From assembly GCF_000167195.1 (NCBI RefSeq), contig NZ_AADV02000002.1, positions 338,269 to 402,268 on the forward strand: a stretch of 64,000 bases of DNA, in the 5' to 3' direction. The stretch's first letter is position 1; each line of letters starts with the position of its first letter. This document shows positions 27,878 to 38,260 of this stretch, one piece after another. The DNA is from Crocosphaera watsonii WH 8501 (GTDB taxonomy: Bacteria; Cyanobacteriota; Cyanobacteriia; Cyanobacteriales; Microcystaceae). The position numbers and the translations under genes were made by a program. The notes beneath the pieces were generated by a model. That model was given only the letters and a program-made list of their open reading frames with translations. It ran no database searches and was not told the DNA's origin.

Positions 27878-28811
27878 TAAGTAATAAAAGTAACTAATTT
27901 AATTATAAACCCTTTTAGTTTTGTAGGGTGGGCAAAGTTTATATATTATAAGTAATTAAGATAAATTTATGATTTGCCCACCATCCTAAGTAATAAAAGT
28001 AATTAACTCAATTATAAACCCTTTGATTTTTGTAGGGTGGGCAAAGTTTATATATTATAAGTAATTAAGATAAATTTATGATTTGCCCACCATCCTAAGT
28101 AATAAAAGTAACTAATTTAATTATAAACCCTTTTAGTTTTGTAGGGTGGGCAAAGTTTATATATTATAAGTAATTAAGATAAATTTCTGAATTGCCCACC
28201 ATCCTAAGTAATAAAAGTAACTAACTCAATTATAAACCCTTTGATTTTTGTAGGGTGGGCAAAGTTTATATATTATAAGTAATTAAGATAAATTTCTGAA
28301 TTGCCCACCATCCTAAGTAATAAAAGTAACTAACTCAATTATAAACCCTTTGATTTTTGTAGGGTGGGCAAAGTTTATATATTATGAGTAGTTAAGATAA
28401 ATTTCTGAATTGCCCACCATCCTAAGTAATAAAAGTAACTAACTCAATTATAAACCCTTTGATTTTTGTAGGGTGGGCAAAGTTTATATATTATGAGTAG
28501 TTAAGATAAATTTCTGAATTACCCACCATCCTAAGTAATAAAAGTAATTAACTCAATTATAAACTCTTCGATTTTTGTAGGGTGGGCAAAGTTTATATAT
28601 TATAAGTAGTTAAGATAAATTTCTGAATTGCCCACCATCCTAAGTAATAAAAGTAATTAACTCAATTATAAACCCTTTGATTTTTGTAGGGTGGGCAAAG
28701 TTTATATATTATGAGTAGTTAAGATAAATTTCTGAATTGCCCACCATCCTAAGTAATAAAAGTAATTAACTCAATTATAAACCCTTTGATTTTTGTAGGG
28801 TGGGCAAAGTT
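27878..28811. repeat. Tandem array of a 109-bp hairpin-forming unit (about 8.6 copies)
   Basis: The anchor GTAGGGTGGGC begins at 27923, 28032, 28141, 28250, 28359, 28468, 28577, 28686 and 28795, an exact 109-base spacing each time. Each complete unit carries TAGGGTGGGCAAA and, about 45 bases later, TTGCCCACCATCC, which pair as a long stem. Units are near-identical with structured variation: units 1-2 have TTTATGATTTGCCC, later ones TTTCTGAATTGCCC (one TTACCC); units 1 and 3 share ACTAATTTAATT in the spacer. The ninth unit breaks off after GGGCAAAGTTT. Isolated relatives of the hairpin occur at 23409 and 56148. Confidence 0.95.
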
Positions 28812-29007
28812 TTCTAAGATATAGTAAGTTTAAATATAGCGTTTCTCGGACTCATGATGTACACTTAATTTCTAACTCCGAACTCCGAACTCCTAAAACT
28901 CTCTATTTTGCCCACCGTACAAGTTGATGATCAATTGGCTTAAAAAACTCTGGAATTTGCTGAAAAGTCTCTTTAATGGTTCTTCTGAAGCAATAGAAAC
29001 CGATAAT
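28812..29007. other. Spacer between repeat array and IS1380-type element
   Basis: It contains TTGCCCACC at about 28909, a possible displaced right half of the last repeat hairpin, and tandem CGAACTC copies near 28880. A minus-strand open stretch (28903-29007, ending IDHQLVRWAK) vaguely resembles the end of a reverse-transcriptase/maturase but is too short to call. Confidence 0.35.
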
Positions 29008-30717
29008 CCCGGATTTCTCACAAATTAATTTGAAAGCCCAATCCAGAGATGAAAAATGATAATTTTTAGGACTAATAGAAATTTTGAATATAGATGAATA
29101 AAAAAATTGACTTTGATTATCCAAAAATTGAGTTTAAGAGGGAATAATTATATTAACTTTTGATTTTCTCCACGATAAATAAGACTAAATGAAAGTATCA
29201 GTCAGTCAACAACTTATGATAGATATCTTTTTTAAAAAACGACTTATTCTACTTATCCAGTATTAGGAATAGTTTTAATTCTTTTGTTAGCAATAGACAA
29301 AATATCTTGATAAGGACAAGCACTAGCTATAGCGATAATAATTCTTCTACAACTAATCTTTATTCTGGCTCCCAACTTAAGAAGATTTAGACGTATTCTT
29401 CCCACAGTTGCTTTAGCCAATGAAGTTTTTTTTTAAACAGTGTTGACGAAAAGCATTTATGAGAACATAAGCCCAGGAATGTATCCATAATCTTAGTTGA
29501 TTACTTTGAAATGTTTGAGTTGAAGTTCTATCAGCTAACAAGTCTAATTGTTGTTCTTTAATCCGATTTTCCATCTCGCCTCTCGGACAGTATTTTTTTG
29601 TATAAAGTTTTGAGGGTGGAATTTTTGAAGCGGGCAAAGATGTCACCACATGGCGCATTTTTAAGCCATCACTTCCATAACAAACTTTTGTCACTACTCT
29701 TCTTTGACAACTCCATGACTTTTCTGTTTTATAACGAATAGAGCGATACCAAGTAGAAATTGGTACTAATTTTTTAACTTCTTCTAAATCTTCTTTTTTC
29801 TGAAATAAACTATCCATTAATTCAGTTATTGGAGCTAGTTTTTTTTCATATTCATGTTTGGCTTTTTCAATTACATCATCCGCTCGTAACTTAAGAACGC
29901 CATTTGTTCCCATAGCTATAACATAATCAACTAAAGGCTGATTTTCACAAAAATAGAAGATTTCTTCACGGGCATAGGCACTATCACCCCTAACTAGGAT
30001 ATGAGTCTCTGACCATTTTTCTCTAATTAGTCCGATAATTCTTTATAATTCGTCTAAGGCTCCATCGGCTGGATCTACATTAGATGAACGAAGTTTAGCA
30101 ACTAATAAATGATGCCCACAGAAAATATATAAAGGAGCATAACATACTCCGTGATAATAACTATTAAAAAATGCCCCTTCTTGATTACCATGTACTTGGT
30201 CATCCGTGACATCCATATCTAATATAATACTTAAGGGAGGTTTTTTATAAGACTCTAAAAAAAATTCGACAAAAGATTTTTCAATGGCTTCAAAGTTGGG
30301 TTCTATTTTATGATAACGACTCGTTTTTTGGTCGAGAATAGTCTCAGGACAATATTCCAATCTATTAATTGTACTTTTTCCAGCTAACTATCCCTTTTTA
30401 TCTTCAAGTTCATTAAGCTTTTCTAAAGCGATCTTAAGGGCAGGATCGTGACGTAATTTATCATGGTCATTGACATCTTCATAGCCTAAAATAATTCCAT
30501 AAACCCTTTGTGCTAATAACTCATGAACGGAATGATCTACATAAGATTGATGACGATGATCTTGAAAACAGTTACCAAACTTCTCGGTAATTCCCAGTTT
30601 TTTATCCAACTCAGCTATCCAGACAATCCCCGCATCTGAAGTGATTAGTCCCCCATCAAAATGTAATTGCTCACCGCAATAAAGAATCTGTCTTGACAAC
30701 ATAAAGGTAAAATCGGG
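29008..30717 (-). mobile_element. IS1380-type insertion sequence, copy 1
   Basis: About 1.71 kb, bounded by CCCGGATTTCTCAC at 29008 and, on the other side, AAAATCGGGG ending near 30717, short imperfect inverted ends. It matches the decayed copy at 56649-58214 over most of its length in opposite orientation. No clear target duplication is visible, so one or both ends may have been rearranged. It lies directly next to the IS66-type gene. Confidence 0.75.
29253..30702 (-). pseudogene. IS1380-family transposase, inactivated
   Basis: DDE transposase of the IS1380 group, recognised by FDGGLITSDAGIVWIAELDKK, GYEDVNDHDKLRHDPALKIA and the later DMDVTDDQVHGNQEGAFFN and DSAYAREE-type segments. The reading frame is broken by TGG to TAG after EDKKG (near 30388), by CAA to TAA (near 30043), and by an A9 run at 29426-29434 (A8 in the second copy) that ends the last part early. 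The second copy carries different lesions, so a consensus of the two gives an almost intact protein of about 480 residues. Not functional as read. Confidence 0.8.
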
Positions 30718-30740
30718 GATTTTTATGTATAGTGGGGGTT

Positions 30741-32228
30741 ATGACCACAAATGCTACCATTGATTCAAAGCTAGTTAGAGCTATCGCCGATGAACAGTTG
30801 GCGAACAATGTCTTCATGATTGAGTGGCTAGTCAAGGCACAACAACAGTTATCTCTTCAACAAAGACTGATTGACCAGCAACAACAACAAATCTCTACAC
30901 AACAGCAAGAAATTGAAAAATTGAAAGAAGAGAGAGATAAGCTAAAAAACCGTAACTCAAAAAACAGTTCAGTCCCCCCATCATCAGACCCACTAAAAAA
31001 GCCTTCTGACAAAAAGAAACGCAAAAAAGGATTTAAACGCGGACCAAAATATGACCACCCAGGGAAGACCCGTAATGGTTTTGGTCAGCCCGATAAGATA
31101 GTCCCTTTAGAACTAGAAAACTGTCCTGTTTGTGGGGGTTCAGTGGAACGAGATGAAGTAGTTCCCGAAAAAGTCCAGCAAGTGGCTGAAGTAGTAGACC
31201 AACCCATAGAAATCAGGGAATATCGTCGCGGATTCTATAAATTTCCTAGTTGTGGATGGTCAGATTACAGTCCTGTTCCATTGGGAGTTAAAGAAGGATT
31301 CGGTTATGGGGCGCGATTAAGTAGCATCGTGGGCTGGCTTGGCTATGGGGGTAATCTTACATGGCGTAAACAGGAACATTTTATAGAGTATGTCTTTGGC
31401 ATTCCCATTTCTCAAGGGAGCCTTGCCAAAATGCACAAATGGTTTCAAGAAAGTTTAGAACCCTTGACCCAACAGTGGTTAAAGTACATCCAGCAGCCAG
31501 GAATCCGATGTGTTGACGAAACCAGTTATTGCATCGATGGCATCAAGTATTGGGTTTGGGTAGCCACATCAAATGAGGTCTGTGTGTTGATGTTGGCTCC
31601 CACTAGAAGCTCCGCAGAAGTCGAGAAATTGTTAGGAGCAGATTTTAAGGGCATCCTCACCAGTGAGTGCTATAGTGCCTACTTTAGACAAAGTGCGATA
31701 GCCAAACAGAAATGTCTGGCACATTTAGAACGAGAGTTAGAGTCCCTTAAAACCAGTCGTTTTCAAGCGAATCGAGAATTTGCTGCCGATGTACAGCAAG
31801 TTTTAGCAACCGCCCGTATCCATTATCGTCATTATCATGCTCGAAATTTAACCCTTGAAGACTTAGGCTCCAAAAGAACAGAAGTCGAGAACTCACTGCA
31901 AAAGATTTTTAAAGCAACTCCCAAAAAAGGATGGCCTTATGATGCACAAAGATTGATTAACCGTCTCAAACGTCATTGGGAAGAGTGGTTCACCTTTCTA
32001 ACTTATCCTGAAGTCAAACCAGATAATAATGATGCTGAGAGAGCTTTACGTCCCATTGTCATTCACCGCAAAGTAAGTGGGGGGGCAAGAAGCGACTGGG
32101 GTGCAGAGTTAGTCACCCAAATGTTCAGTTTTTTAGAGACCATGAGATTACAGGGGCAAAATGCCATTGTCCAATTATGCGAATTATTTTCATTAGCTGG
32201 TCGGAGTCCCCCAGGATTAGAGATGTAA
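30741..32228 (+). CDS. IS66-family transposase (TnpC-like)
   Basis: A 495-residue transposase that appears complete. The N-terminal Gln-rich coiled coil (about 25-75) is followed by the typical NRNSKNSSVPPSSDP linker, a basic stretch, a zinc-finger-like CPVCGG...CGW module, then the DDE core with VDETSYCIDG, LTSECYSAYF and the C-terminal DNNDAERALRPIVIHRK. Start: ATG 30741 rather than GTG 30732. TnpA and TnpB helpers are absent, as in the tnpC-only group. It begins 24 bases after the IS1380 copy ends, so the left end of the IS66 element may be missing. Confidence 0.88.
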   Translation: MTTNATIDSKLVRAIADEQLANNVFMIEWLVKAQQQLSLQQRLIDQQQQQISTQQQEIEKLKEERDKLKNRNSKNSSVPPSSDPLKKPSDKKKRKKGFKRGPKYDHPGKTRNGFGQPDKIVPLELENCPVCGGSVERDEVVPEKVQQVAEVVDQPIEIREYRRGFYKFPSCGWSDYSPVPLGVKEGFGYGARLSSIVGWLGYGGNLTWRKQEHFIEYVFGIPISQGSLAKMHKWFQESLEPLTQQWLKYIQQPGIRCVDETSYCIDGIKYWVWVATSNEVCVLMLAPTRSSAEVEKLLGADFKGILTSECYSAYFRQSAIAKQKCLAHLERELESLKTSRFQANREFAADVQQVLATARIHYRHYHARNLTLEDLGSKRTEVENSLQKIFKATPKKGWPYDAQRLINRLKRHWEEWFTFLTYPEVKPDNNDAERALRPIVIHRKVSGGARSDWGAELVTQMFSFLETMRLQGQNAIVQLCELFSLAGRSPPGLEM

Positions 32229-32460
32229 AAGGCTCCGGAGCCGATGGGGGATAGATTTTTCTTGATCGCCCTATCTCTCTGCACAAAAATACACAGGATT
32301 AGCGGATAATCTCCGCTAACAAAAAACTATCTTACTATTCTTTTTTTTCTCATATTGTTGTTTTTAAAAGACTTGATTCTGGGAATGTTAGTCATTAAAA
32401 TAGCCGTAATAAATTAGCTTAAATTTTACGCTAAATCACAGGGCTTATATTTTTGTTGAC

Positions 32461-34699
32461 TCAACTGATGTTGTTTGTAGTGCTTTTCAATAAGACTTTT
32501 TTGTTGCGGTGAGCAGTTACTGCAAAAGATACTTTCCAATCTCTTGTATCTTTCCCTAATTTGTATTTTTCTCTAGCATTTTCTTCTGATAAAGACACAA
32601 AATCGTTAATTATTTTTTCTACCTCTTCAGCAGTCCATTGAATAGTTAAATAATCTCTAGCTGTTACAATACCTACAGAATTAATCGGCATTATATCAGT
32701 AATTTTCCAACCTTGATTATATTCTTCTAATAAATCAGTATCTTGGGGAATAAATAAATAAAAAGGAGATGAAGGTTCTATTTTTTCCCATTCTACAGTA
32801 TCCAGACTTAACTGTTGTAATAACTCATATTTGCTTTCACGACTTCCCCATAAATCACTATGATAAACCGTTGCTAAATCAGTATTATTTTCTTCCTTAA
32901 TAAAAATACCAATACTCACACCTTGTTGAATATCAAAGACATTTTTATCAGCACTTCCATCAGGAGAAACCTCTTTTTTCTTGGAATTACCATGTAAATC
33001 TAAAATATAAATTTTAGTAAAAGTTTGTAGCAAGTTTTGACGCATTCCCCTAAAAGTTGGATTATCTAAATAACCATGATTTGTGACAAATGCTAAAATA
33101 CCTTGACTATTTTTATCAATTTTCCACTGTCCAAAACGAATAAATTTAACATAATCATCCTGTAACCATTTTGTATTTTTTTCCTTTAAGTCAACACCAT
33201 CAATTTTATAATAATCTCTAACTAGACTTTCTATCCAATTATTTTTGTTTTCTGAATGTCCAGAATAAGGAGGGTTTCCTAAGACAACATAAATAGGAAT
33301 TTCTGTCTTAACTGCTGCTGCTTTATTTGCTTCTTCTGAGATATATTTACCGAACAAAACCTCCGACTTTTTCACCCCTTCTTCTAACGCATTGGTTAAA
33401 TAAATATTCAATCTTTCCTTATCTTGAAACCGATAACCTAAGTTTTCTAATAATAATGCTAACTTTAGATGAGCAATAGTATAGGGAGTCATTAACAACT
33501 CAAAACCATATAATCTCTCTAATACTTTTTTGTCTCTTAATAACTCATTCCATCGGTTAACACCATACTTTTCAAAGTTACGTCTAATTTGTTTAATCAC
33601 CTCATATAAAAAAGTTCCTGTACCCGTTGCAGGATCTAAAATGGTTACTTTGCGACTCCCTAAACCGTCATCTAAATCAAACTCTTTATCTAATAAATCA
33701 TTAACTGCTTGCACAATAAAAGATACCACAGGTTCAGGAGTATAATAAACCCCTCGACTCTTCCTTAAAGATGCTTCATAAGCACCCAAAAACGTCTCAT
33801 AGAAATGCACAACAGGATCTTCTTGTCTGGTTTCTCTGCCAAAGTTTTCTAAGATACTACTCATGTCAACTTTAGCTAAAAACTCGACTAATTTATCAAT
33901 TGCCCAATCAATTTTACTGATAATATCTGTTTCAATAACTGTCCTAAATAAACCTTGTAAAAAAGGAATTTTATCACTAATATGAATACTCGCTGTTTTG
34001 CGAATAAACATCCCTTGACCTGGGTTTTGTGCATGACCAACCCTGGCAGTAAATAACCCATAAGCAATAGTTTGAGCATACATATCAGCAAAGTTATTAT
34101 TATCTAAATCAGGTAACAATAAATCCTGAAATAATAACTTAAGTTTTGTCAATTCTTCTTGTTCATCTTCAAATTTTAACGCTTCTGTAATACCATATCT
34201 AATTGCTTTTGTAGAAGCAGCCATTTGCGATGCTAAATCATAGTAATTATTGATAACTTTTTCTTTAAAATTGAGAAAAGATAAGATTAATTCTTCTGTT
34301 TTAGCAGCATCATCAACAGGAGTTATCTGTCCTTTTTTAACTGTTGCTAATGTTGTTTTTAACTGTAATTTTCCATCAAGATACCAACGAAACTCTAAAT
34401 AATTAGTTAAAATTAAATTTTCCCCAATGGATGATCCAAAATAACGTTGTAACTGTTCTGTTTCCTCAATTTTATCGAGATTTTCCCCTATTTTTTTTAG
34501 CTTCAACATAACCCACTAAATTATCATTTTTTCTCACTGTAAAATCTGGGATTCCTGCTTGATTTCCTTTTTCTTCTATGGTAGTAATAATCTCTAACAT
34601 TCCACTATCAACTAAATTTTTTAAAGCAGGATAATGGGTTCTTTCACTACCTCTGGTGAGATTATTTTGTAATTCTTGTAAATAGTGAGTAAAATTCAT
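32461..34699 (-). pseudogene. Type ISP-like restriction-modification protein, frame-broken and 3'-truncated
   Basis: A fused nuclease-methyltransferase. The N-terminal part (34699 to about 34490) has a PD-(D/E)XK-like signature, GIPDFTVRKNDNLVGYVEAKK. It is separated from the rest by an A8 run (minus strand, 34491-34498) where A7 would continue EAKKIGENLDKIEETEQLQRY. The second frame holds the helical spacer and the N6-adenine methylase, with motif I LDPATGTGTFLYEV and motif IV GNPPYSG. The expected C-terminal target-recognition region is missing: after DWKVSFA near 32530 the sequence changes to a foreign tail, VTAHRNKKVLLKSTTNNIS, next to the IS66-type gene. Complete members are about 1000 residues or more; this one is about 750. 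Confidence 0.75.
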
Positions 34700-34871
34700 G
34701 CAACCATCAATAATTAGTGATAATTGTAGCACAAGCTTCTAGCTTGTAACAGACAGGCTTGCACGGAGGTTGGTGAATCAGTTCAAACAGTACCATATTT
34801 AGAATACAATTTAAGATCACAAATCATTATAAAATTATTGTTACAAAAAAGCCTTATCCCTACACATTCTC

Positions 34872-34899
34872 GTAGGGGTCAACGGCCGTTGACCCCTAC
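34872..34899. repeat. Perfect 28-bp palindrome
   Basis: GTAGGGGTCAACGG is followed immediately by its reverse complement CCGTTGACCCCTAC, with no loop. It sits in the 280-base gap between the restriction-modification gene and the large Fe-S gene. It could be a cruciform or the stem of a dispersed repeat; the centre CGGCCG gives a 4-base loop in RNA. Confidence 0.85.
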
Positions 34900-34933
34900 A
34901 ACCTTAACTTATGTAGTCTCAGTTGATGAAAAT

Positions 34934-34969
34934 GGGATTAATATTAGAGGGCTTAATAATATTAATCCC
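34934..34969 (-). terminator. Hairpin after the membrane Fe-S gene
   Basis: A perfect 13-bp inverted repeat GGGATTAATATTA/TAATATTAATCCC with a 10-base loop lies 10 bases beyond the stop of the minus-strand gene. It is AT-rich and without a clear T-run, so it may be a terminator or a 3' stabilising hairpin. Confidence 0.5.
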
Positions 34970-34979
34970 CTACAAACTT

Positions 34980-37874
34980 CTAACTGGCTAACCGTTGTAA
35001 CTCTTGTAGTTGACGACTTTCTTGTTCAATAACATTACGTGCAAATCGTTTATCTTGTTCTATTAATTCATTGAGAATTGTTCCTTCAATGACTAAAAAA
35101 CAAGCTTTAGGAGAGGTGACAATAACCGTTGTAATGGCTTCTAAATTACCCAAAATTTCTAATTTATTTAAGAAATCAACAGGCTCAACCTCATCAACAA
35201 TTACTGTATCATCTTCCAGAATTTGTTGATATTCAACTTTTCCATCTAACAGTAAAAACAAGTCTTTAGTAATATCTCTTTGTTCCCAGATAATGTCTGA
35301 TTGCTTGTACTTTTTAATAGGGACTTGATAAGATAATTCCATCAAACTTTCTGCTTTTAATCTCTTTAATAAATCACAACTAGAGATATATAAGAGTCTT
35401 TCCAAGGGAGTAATAACTTTACTTGCTTGTTCTCCCGTATCATTAATAATTTGTTGTGCAGTTTCCTTTAAGGAAGGATTCAACATTAAATAAGAATCTA
35501 ATAGTTGATGTGCTTGTTGTTTACCCCGTTGTTTATCAAGTTTATTTAAGAGATAAAGACTGACAGTTTTTGTTAAAGAATCTGGTTCTGCTAGTAAAGT
35601 TTCTAGGTAAGCTATCATCAAATCTTCAGAAACTTTAGGAGGAATTGATTCTGCTAACTTTAACTGTTGTTGCAGACGAGATAAGTAAAGATCGTTCAAC
35701 CTTTCAGTCCATTTTTGATCATGGTTTTCTAAGAGACTAGGTAAGACATTGGGGGTTAATGTTGCCAACGCTAATACTAAACGAGTTGCTTCTGTTCCCG
35801 AGTCCCATTCTTCTAAAATTTTCAGCACCCCCTTAGCAATAACTTGTTGTTTTTGAGCAACAGTATTACGCAAAATTTCTAAACCTTTCCGTAAATGGGG
35901 TATGTTTAAAATTTCAGGTGGGTACAACAAAGCGAGTTCAGTATCATACAAATCTTGTAATTGTTGTAAGAGAAGCTGACTACGACGTTCTAGTTGAGAG
36001 TCTTCGTCTAGATTAGCAATAATTTGCTTTTCTTCTTCTAAAGTAATCCCATATTCCCGTGATAAAGATTCAACGTTGCCTCCCTCCTTATCTAAAACAT
36101 CACCAATAGCTTTTTCCTTTTTAACTACCTTTAATAGTTCCCTTCCTAACCCTTTTGCCCCCCGTCTTCGTTTACTACCAACCATTCCCCGAATGCGTTG
36201 ACGGAAACTTTGTAAACGCAATTGATTTTCACGGGAACGCTGCTGATTAGGATCTAATAAATCGGGATCTTCTACACCTAATTCCGTTAAAATAGTCAAG
36301 TGTTCTTTCTCACTAATACCTAATTCTCCCCTCATTTGTTGCAACACTTCTAAACTACTAGCCGAGTTAACATAACCCTCTTCCAATGAATCCCGTAAAA
36401 TTCCTTTATAGGCTTCTAGACGTTTATCTCCAGTAAAATCAGGCAGAATTTTAGCCAAAACATAAACCTCATCTGCACTTAATAAGTCTAAAGAAAGACA
36501 TTCTAGGAAGCGAGAAACATCAACTTTTAAGCGAGTCAATTGTTTTCTTAATCGGTTAGCCAAACTTTCTCTCGAATAACGTTCAGAACTTCTTGACCAA
36601 GTACGATATAACCATAAACTACTGGCCAATACTAATCCTAAGTTAAACAAGTATTGAACTTGAATAGGAAACTTAGAAATATAAGAACGTCCTGCAAAAA
36701 TAAAGAAAAAGTTGAACACCCAAAAGGTAGTCAAGGTAAAAATTTGGTGCTGTATTTGTTGGTTGTTCAGTGCCGGATTAAGTTTTAACTGATAGCTTTT
36801 GTAGATTCTTTCTAATCTTATGCCCAGAAAATAACCTAAAGCCATACAAGTAGCAACAGTTAAAGGTGCTGCAATCAATCTAGGAATAGGAATAGCTGTA
36901 TTAAATATATAAAATCCAGGAGAAAAGAGTAAATCTAACTTATTTTCTTGGTGAGTCCAAGCTCCAGACAAAAGATAAGCCCAACTTCCTGAATAAAGAT
37001 AGTAATACAGGAAAAAACCGACCACTAAACCAGCATAACTATAGTATAGTAACTTATAGTCAGGTCTTTTAATAGCATCCCAATAGGAGCGTTCCGCATC
37101 GATATCAACGCAAGGACTATTACAAGCAACACAAGCACTGCTTTCGCTTCCATCGGGGTTAGGACGACGACACATAGACTGAGTAATTACAGTTTTTTGT
37201 CCTTCGTGAGCAACACTATTCAAAAGTCCTCTCGGTTCCCCATAAAATGCTTGTACAGGGGCCATGGGACAAAAATATTGACACCAAGTTTCACCTGCAT
37301 AAAGATAGCCGACTAAAATAGCAGAAGCAATGGTAAATAAGAGGAAAGAGCCTAAAATAATACGATGGGAATCATAAAATAAAAGGCGACCACAAACCCC
37401 AACATAAAGCAACCCCATTTGTAGTTTTAAATAATTTTTGCCTAACCAAGAATCACTTTTTATTTTCACTAACTCATAATGAGTTTTTCCTGTTTTCTTA
37501 TCAACTCGTTTTTTTTGTCGCTGCTTTCCTAAGAAGCGAAATATCTGGGACATAAACTCTAATGGACAAATTCTTCGCCAAAATTCATGGCCAAAAATTA
37601 ACAGCATAAATACACCACTAGGAACAATTAAACCCAAAAAAAAGGAGGCTCCTAAACCATAGGGTTTTTCTTGTAAACAAACCCCTTGAACCTTGATACA
37701 GCTATCAATATGATTAATATGAGGACTTAATTGAAATGGACTCCAAGTGGTATTAAAATGGGTTAACCAAGGAGAAATGGGATCATAAAAGAGGGAAAAA
37801 ATAAGAATTAGCCAGCAACTAGCCAAGACCCATCTTACCCGGTGCATTACTTTTTCGGGAATATTAGCTAACAT
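34980..37874 (-). CDS. Membrane polyferredoxin-like protein with C-terminal cyclic-nucleotide-binding-type domain
   Basis: A 964-residue protein of unusual build. The N-terminal half has about eight membrane helices with cysteine motifs: RRICPLEF, WCQYFCPMAP (CxxxCP, as in NapH/NosR/CcoG-type proteins) and CRRP...CVACNSPCVD (CxxCxxxC plus an upstream Cys, one [4Fe-4S] site). A long soluble helical part follows (about 455-845). The last about 110 residues form a cNMP-binding-like beta-roll (DLFLLLDGKVEYQQIL, ACFLVIEGTILNEL), but the Arg of the phosphate-binding cassette is not seen, so ligand binding is doubtful. It is the last gene of a minus-strand run with a small HTH-like protein and a ParA-like ATPase. 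Redox sensing or electron transfer at the membrane is inference. Confidence 0.75.
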   Translation of the reverse strand: MLANIPEKVMHRVRWVLASCWLILIFSLFYDPISPWLTHFNTTWSPFQLSPHINHIDSCIKVQGVCLQEKPYGLGASFFLGLIVPSGVFMLLIFGHEFWRRICPLEFMSQIFRFLGKQRQKKRVDKKTGKTHYELVKIKSDSWLGKNYLKLQMGLLYVGVCGRLLFYDSHRIILGSFLLFTIASAILVGYLYAGETWCQYFCPMAPVQAFYGEPRGLLNSVAHEGQKTVITQSMCRRPNPDGSESSACVACNSPCVDIDAERSYWDAIKRPDYKLLYYSYAGLVVGFFLYYYLYSGSWAYLLSGAWTHQENKLDLLFSPGFYIFNTAIPIPRLIAAPLTVATCMALGYFLGIRLERIYKSYQLKLNPALNNQQIQHQIFTLTTFWVFNFFFIFAGRSYISKFPIQVQYLFNLGLVLASSLWLYRTWSRSSERYSRESLANRLRKQLTRLKVDVSRFLECLSLDLLSADEVYVLAKILPDFTGDKRLEAYKGILRDSLEEGYVNSASSLEVLQQMRGELGISEKEHLTILTELGVEDPDLLDPNQQRSRENQLRLQSFRQRIRGMVGSKRRRGAKGLGRELLKVVKKEKAIGDVLDKEGGNVESLSREYGITLEEEKQIIANLDEDSQLERRSQLLLQQLQDLYDTELALLYPPEILNIPHLRKGLEILRNTVAQKQQVIAKGVLKILEEWDSGTEATRLVLALATLTPNVLPSLLENHDQKWTERLNDLYLSRLQQQLKLAESIPPKVSEDLMIAYLETLLAEPDSLTKTVSLYLLNKLDKQRGKQQAHQLLDSYLMLNPSLKETAQQIINDTGEQASKVITPLERLLYISSCDLLKRLKAESLMELSYQVPIKKYKQSDIIWEQRDITKDLFLLLDGKVEYQQILEDDTVIVDEVEPVDFLNKLEILGNLEAITTVIVTSPKACFLVIEGTILNELIEQDKRFARNVIEQESRQLQELQRLAS

Positions 37875-37922
37875 GGGATTTTAAAATCAATTAAATACTA
37901 AATTATTAATCGGTTGGGCTAT

Positions 37923-38243
37923 CTAAAGATGCTTGTTTAGCCTTTTTTTATCGGCTAACTTCTTAAATAGTGATTGCCCTTTTTTGGGGGGATAAGTGAC
38001 ACGATAATAGCGGTCTTCCCCAACAATAGTTTCCTCGATGAATCCTTTTTCTAGTAAAGGTTGTAAGGAATTTAACGCTGTTTCTTCATCTTGACAAAGA
38101 TGGATAGCAATATCGAGTAAACTAGGTTTATTGTTCCTGCTAATCCAGTTAATTAAGTGCTGTTCTTCTTTGGGCAACTTTTGTAACTCACGGAAGGACA
38201 AACCAGAGGAACCGGAGGACTTATCTTTTGAAAATTTAGCCAT
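37923..38243 (-). CDS. Small probable winged-helix protein
   Basis: The start is the ATG at 38243 (MAKFSKDKSSGSSG), giving 106 residues; the longer open frame from 38330 overlaps the upstream gene. A Lys/Ser-rich N-terminus is followed by a winged-helix-like domain: LPKEEQHLINWISRNN, LLDIAIHLCQDEETALNSLQPLLEKGFIEE and a wing VGEDRYYRVTY. The tail is basic. It lies 17 bases after the ParA-like fragment and 48 bases before the membrane Fe-S gene, suggesting one operon. The target is unknown. Confidence 0.6.
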   Translation of the reverse strand: MAKFSKDKSSGSSGLSFRELQKLPKEEQHLINWISRNNKPSLLDIAIHLCQDEETALNSLQPLLEKGFIEETIVGEDRYYRVTYPPKKGQSLFKKLADKKRLNKHL

Positions 38244-38260
38244 AATAATGCCCTCTAGAA

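Noticed and set aside
27878-28811. CRISPR array
   Set aside because: The repeat unit is 109 bases and contiguous; there are no unique spacers and no cas genes in the window.
28903-29124. 73-residue minus-strand frame ending IDHQLVRWAK, group II intron maturase end
   Set aside because: The frame spans the IS1380 right border at 29008, so it is a chance fusion; the remaining about 35 codons are too few to support a reverse transcriptase remnant.
34838-35032. 64-residue plus-strand frame
   Set aside because: It is built from the 28-bp palindrome, a second hairpin and the antisense end of the Fe-S gene; no coding character.
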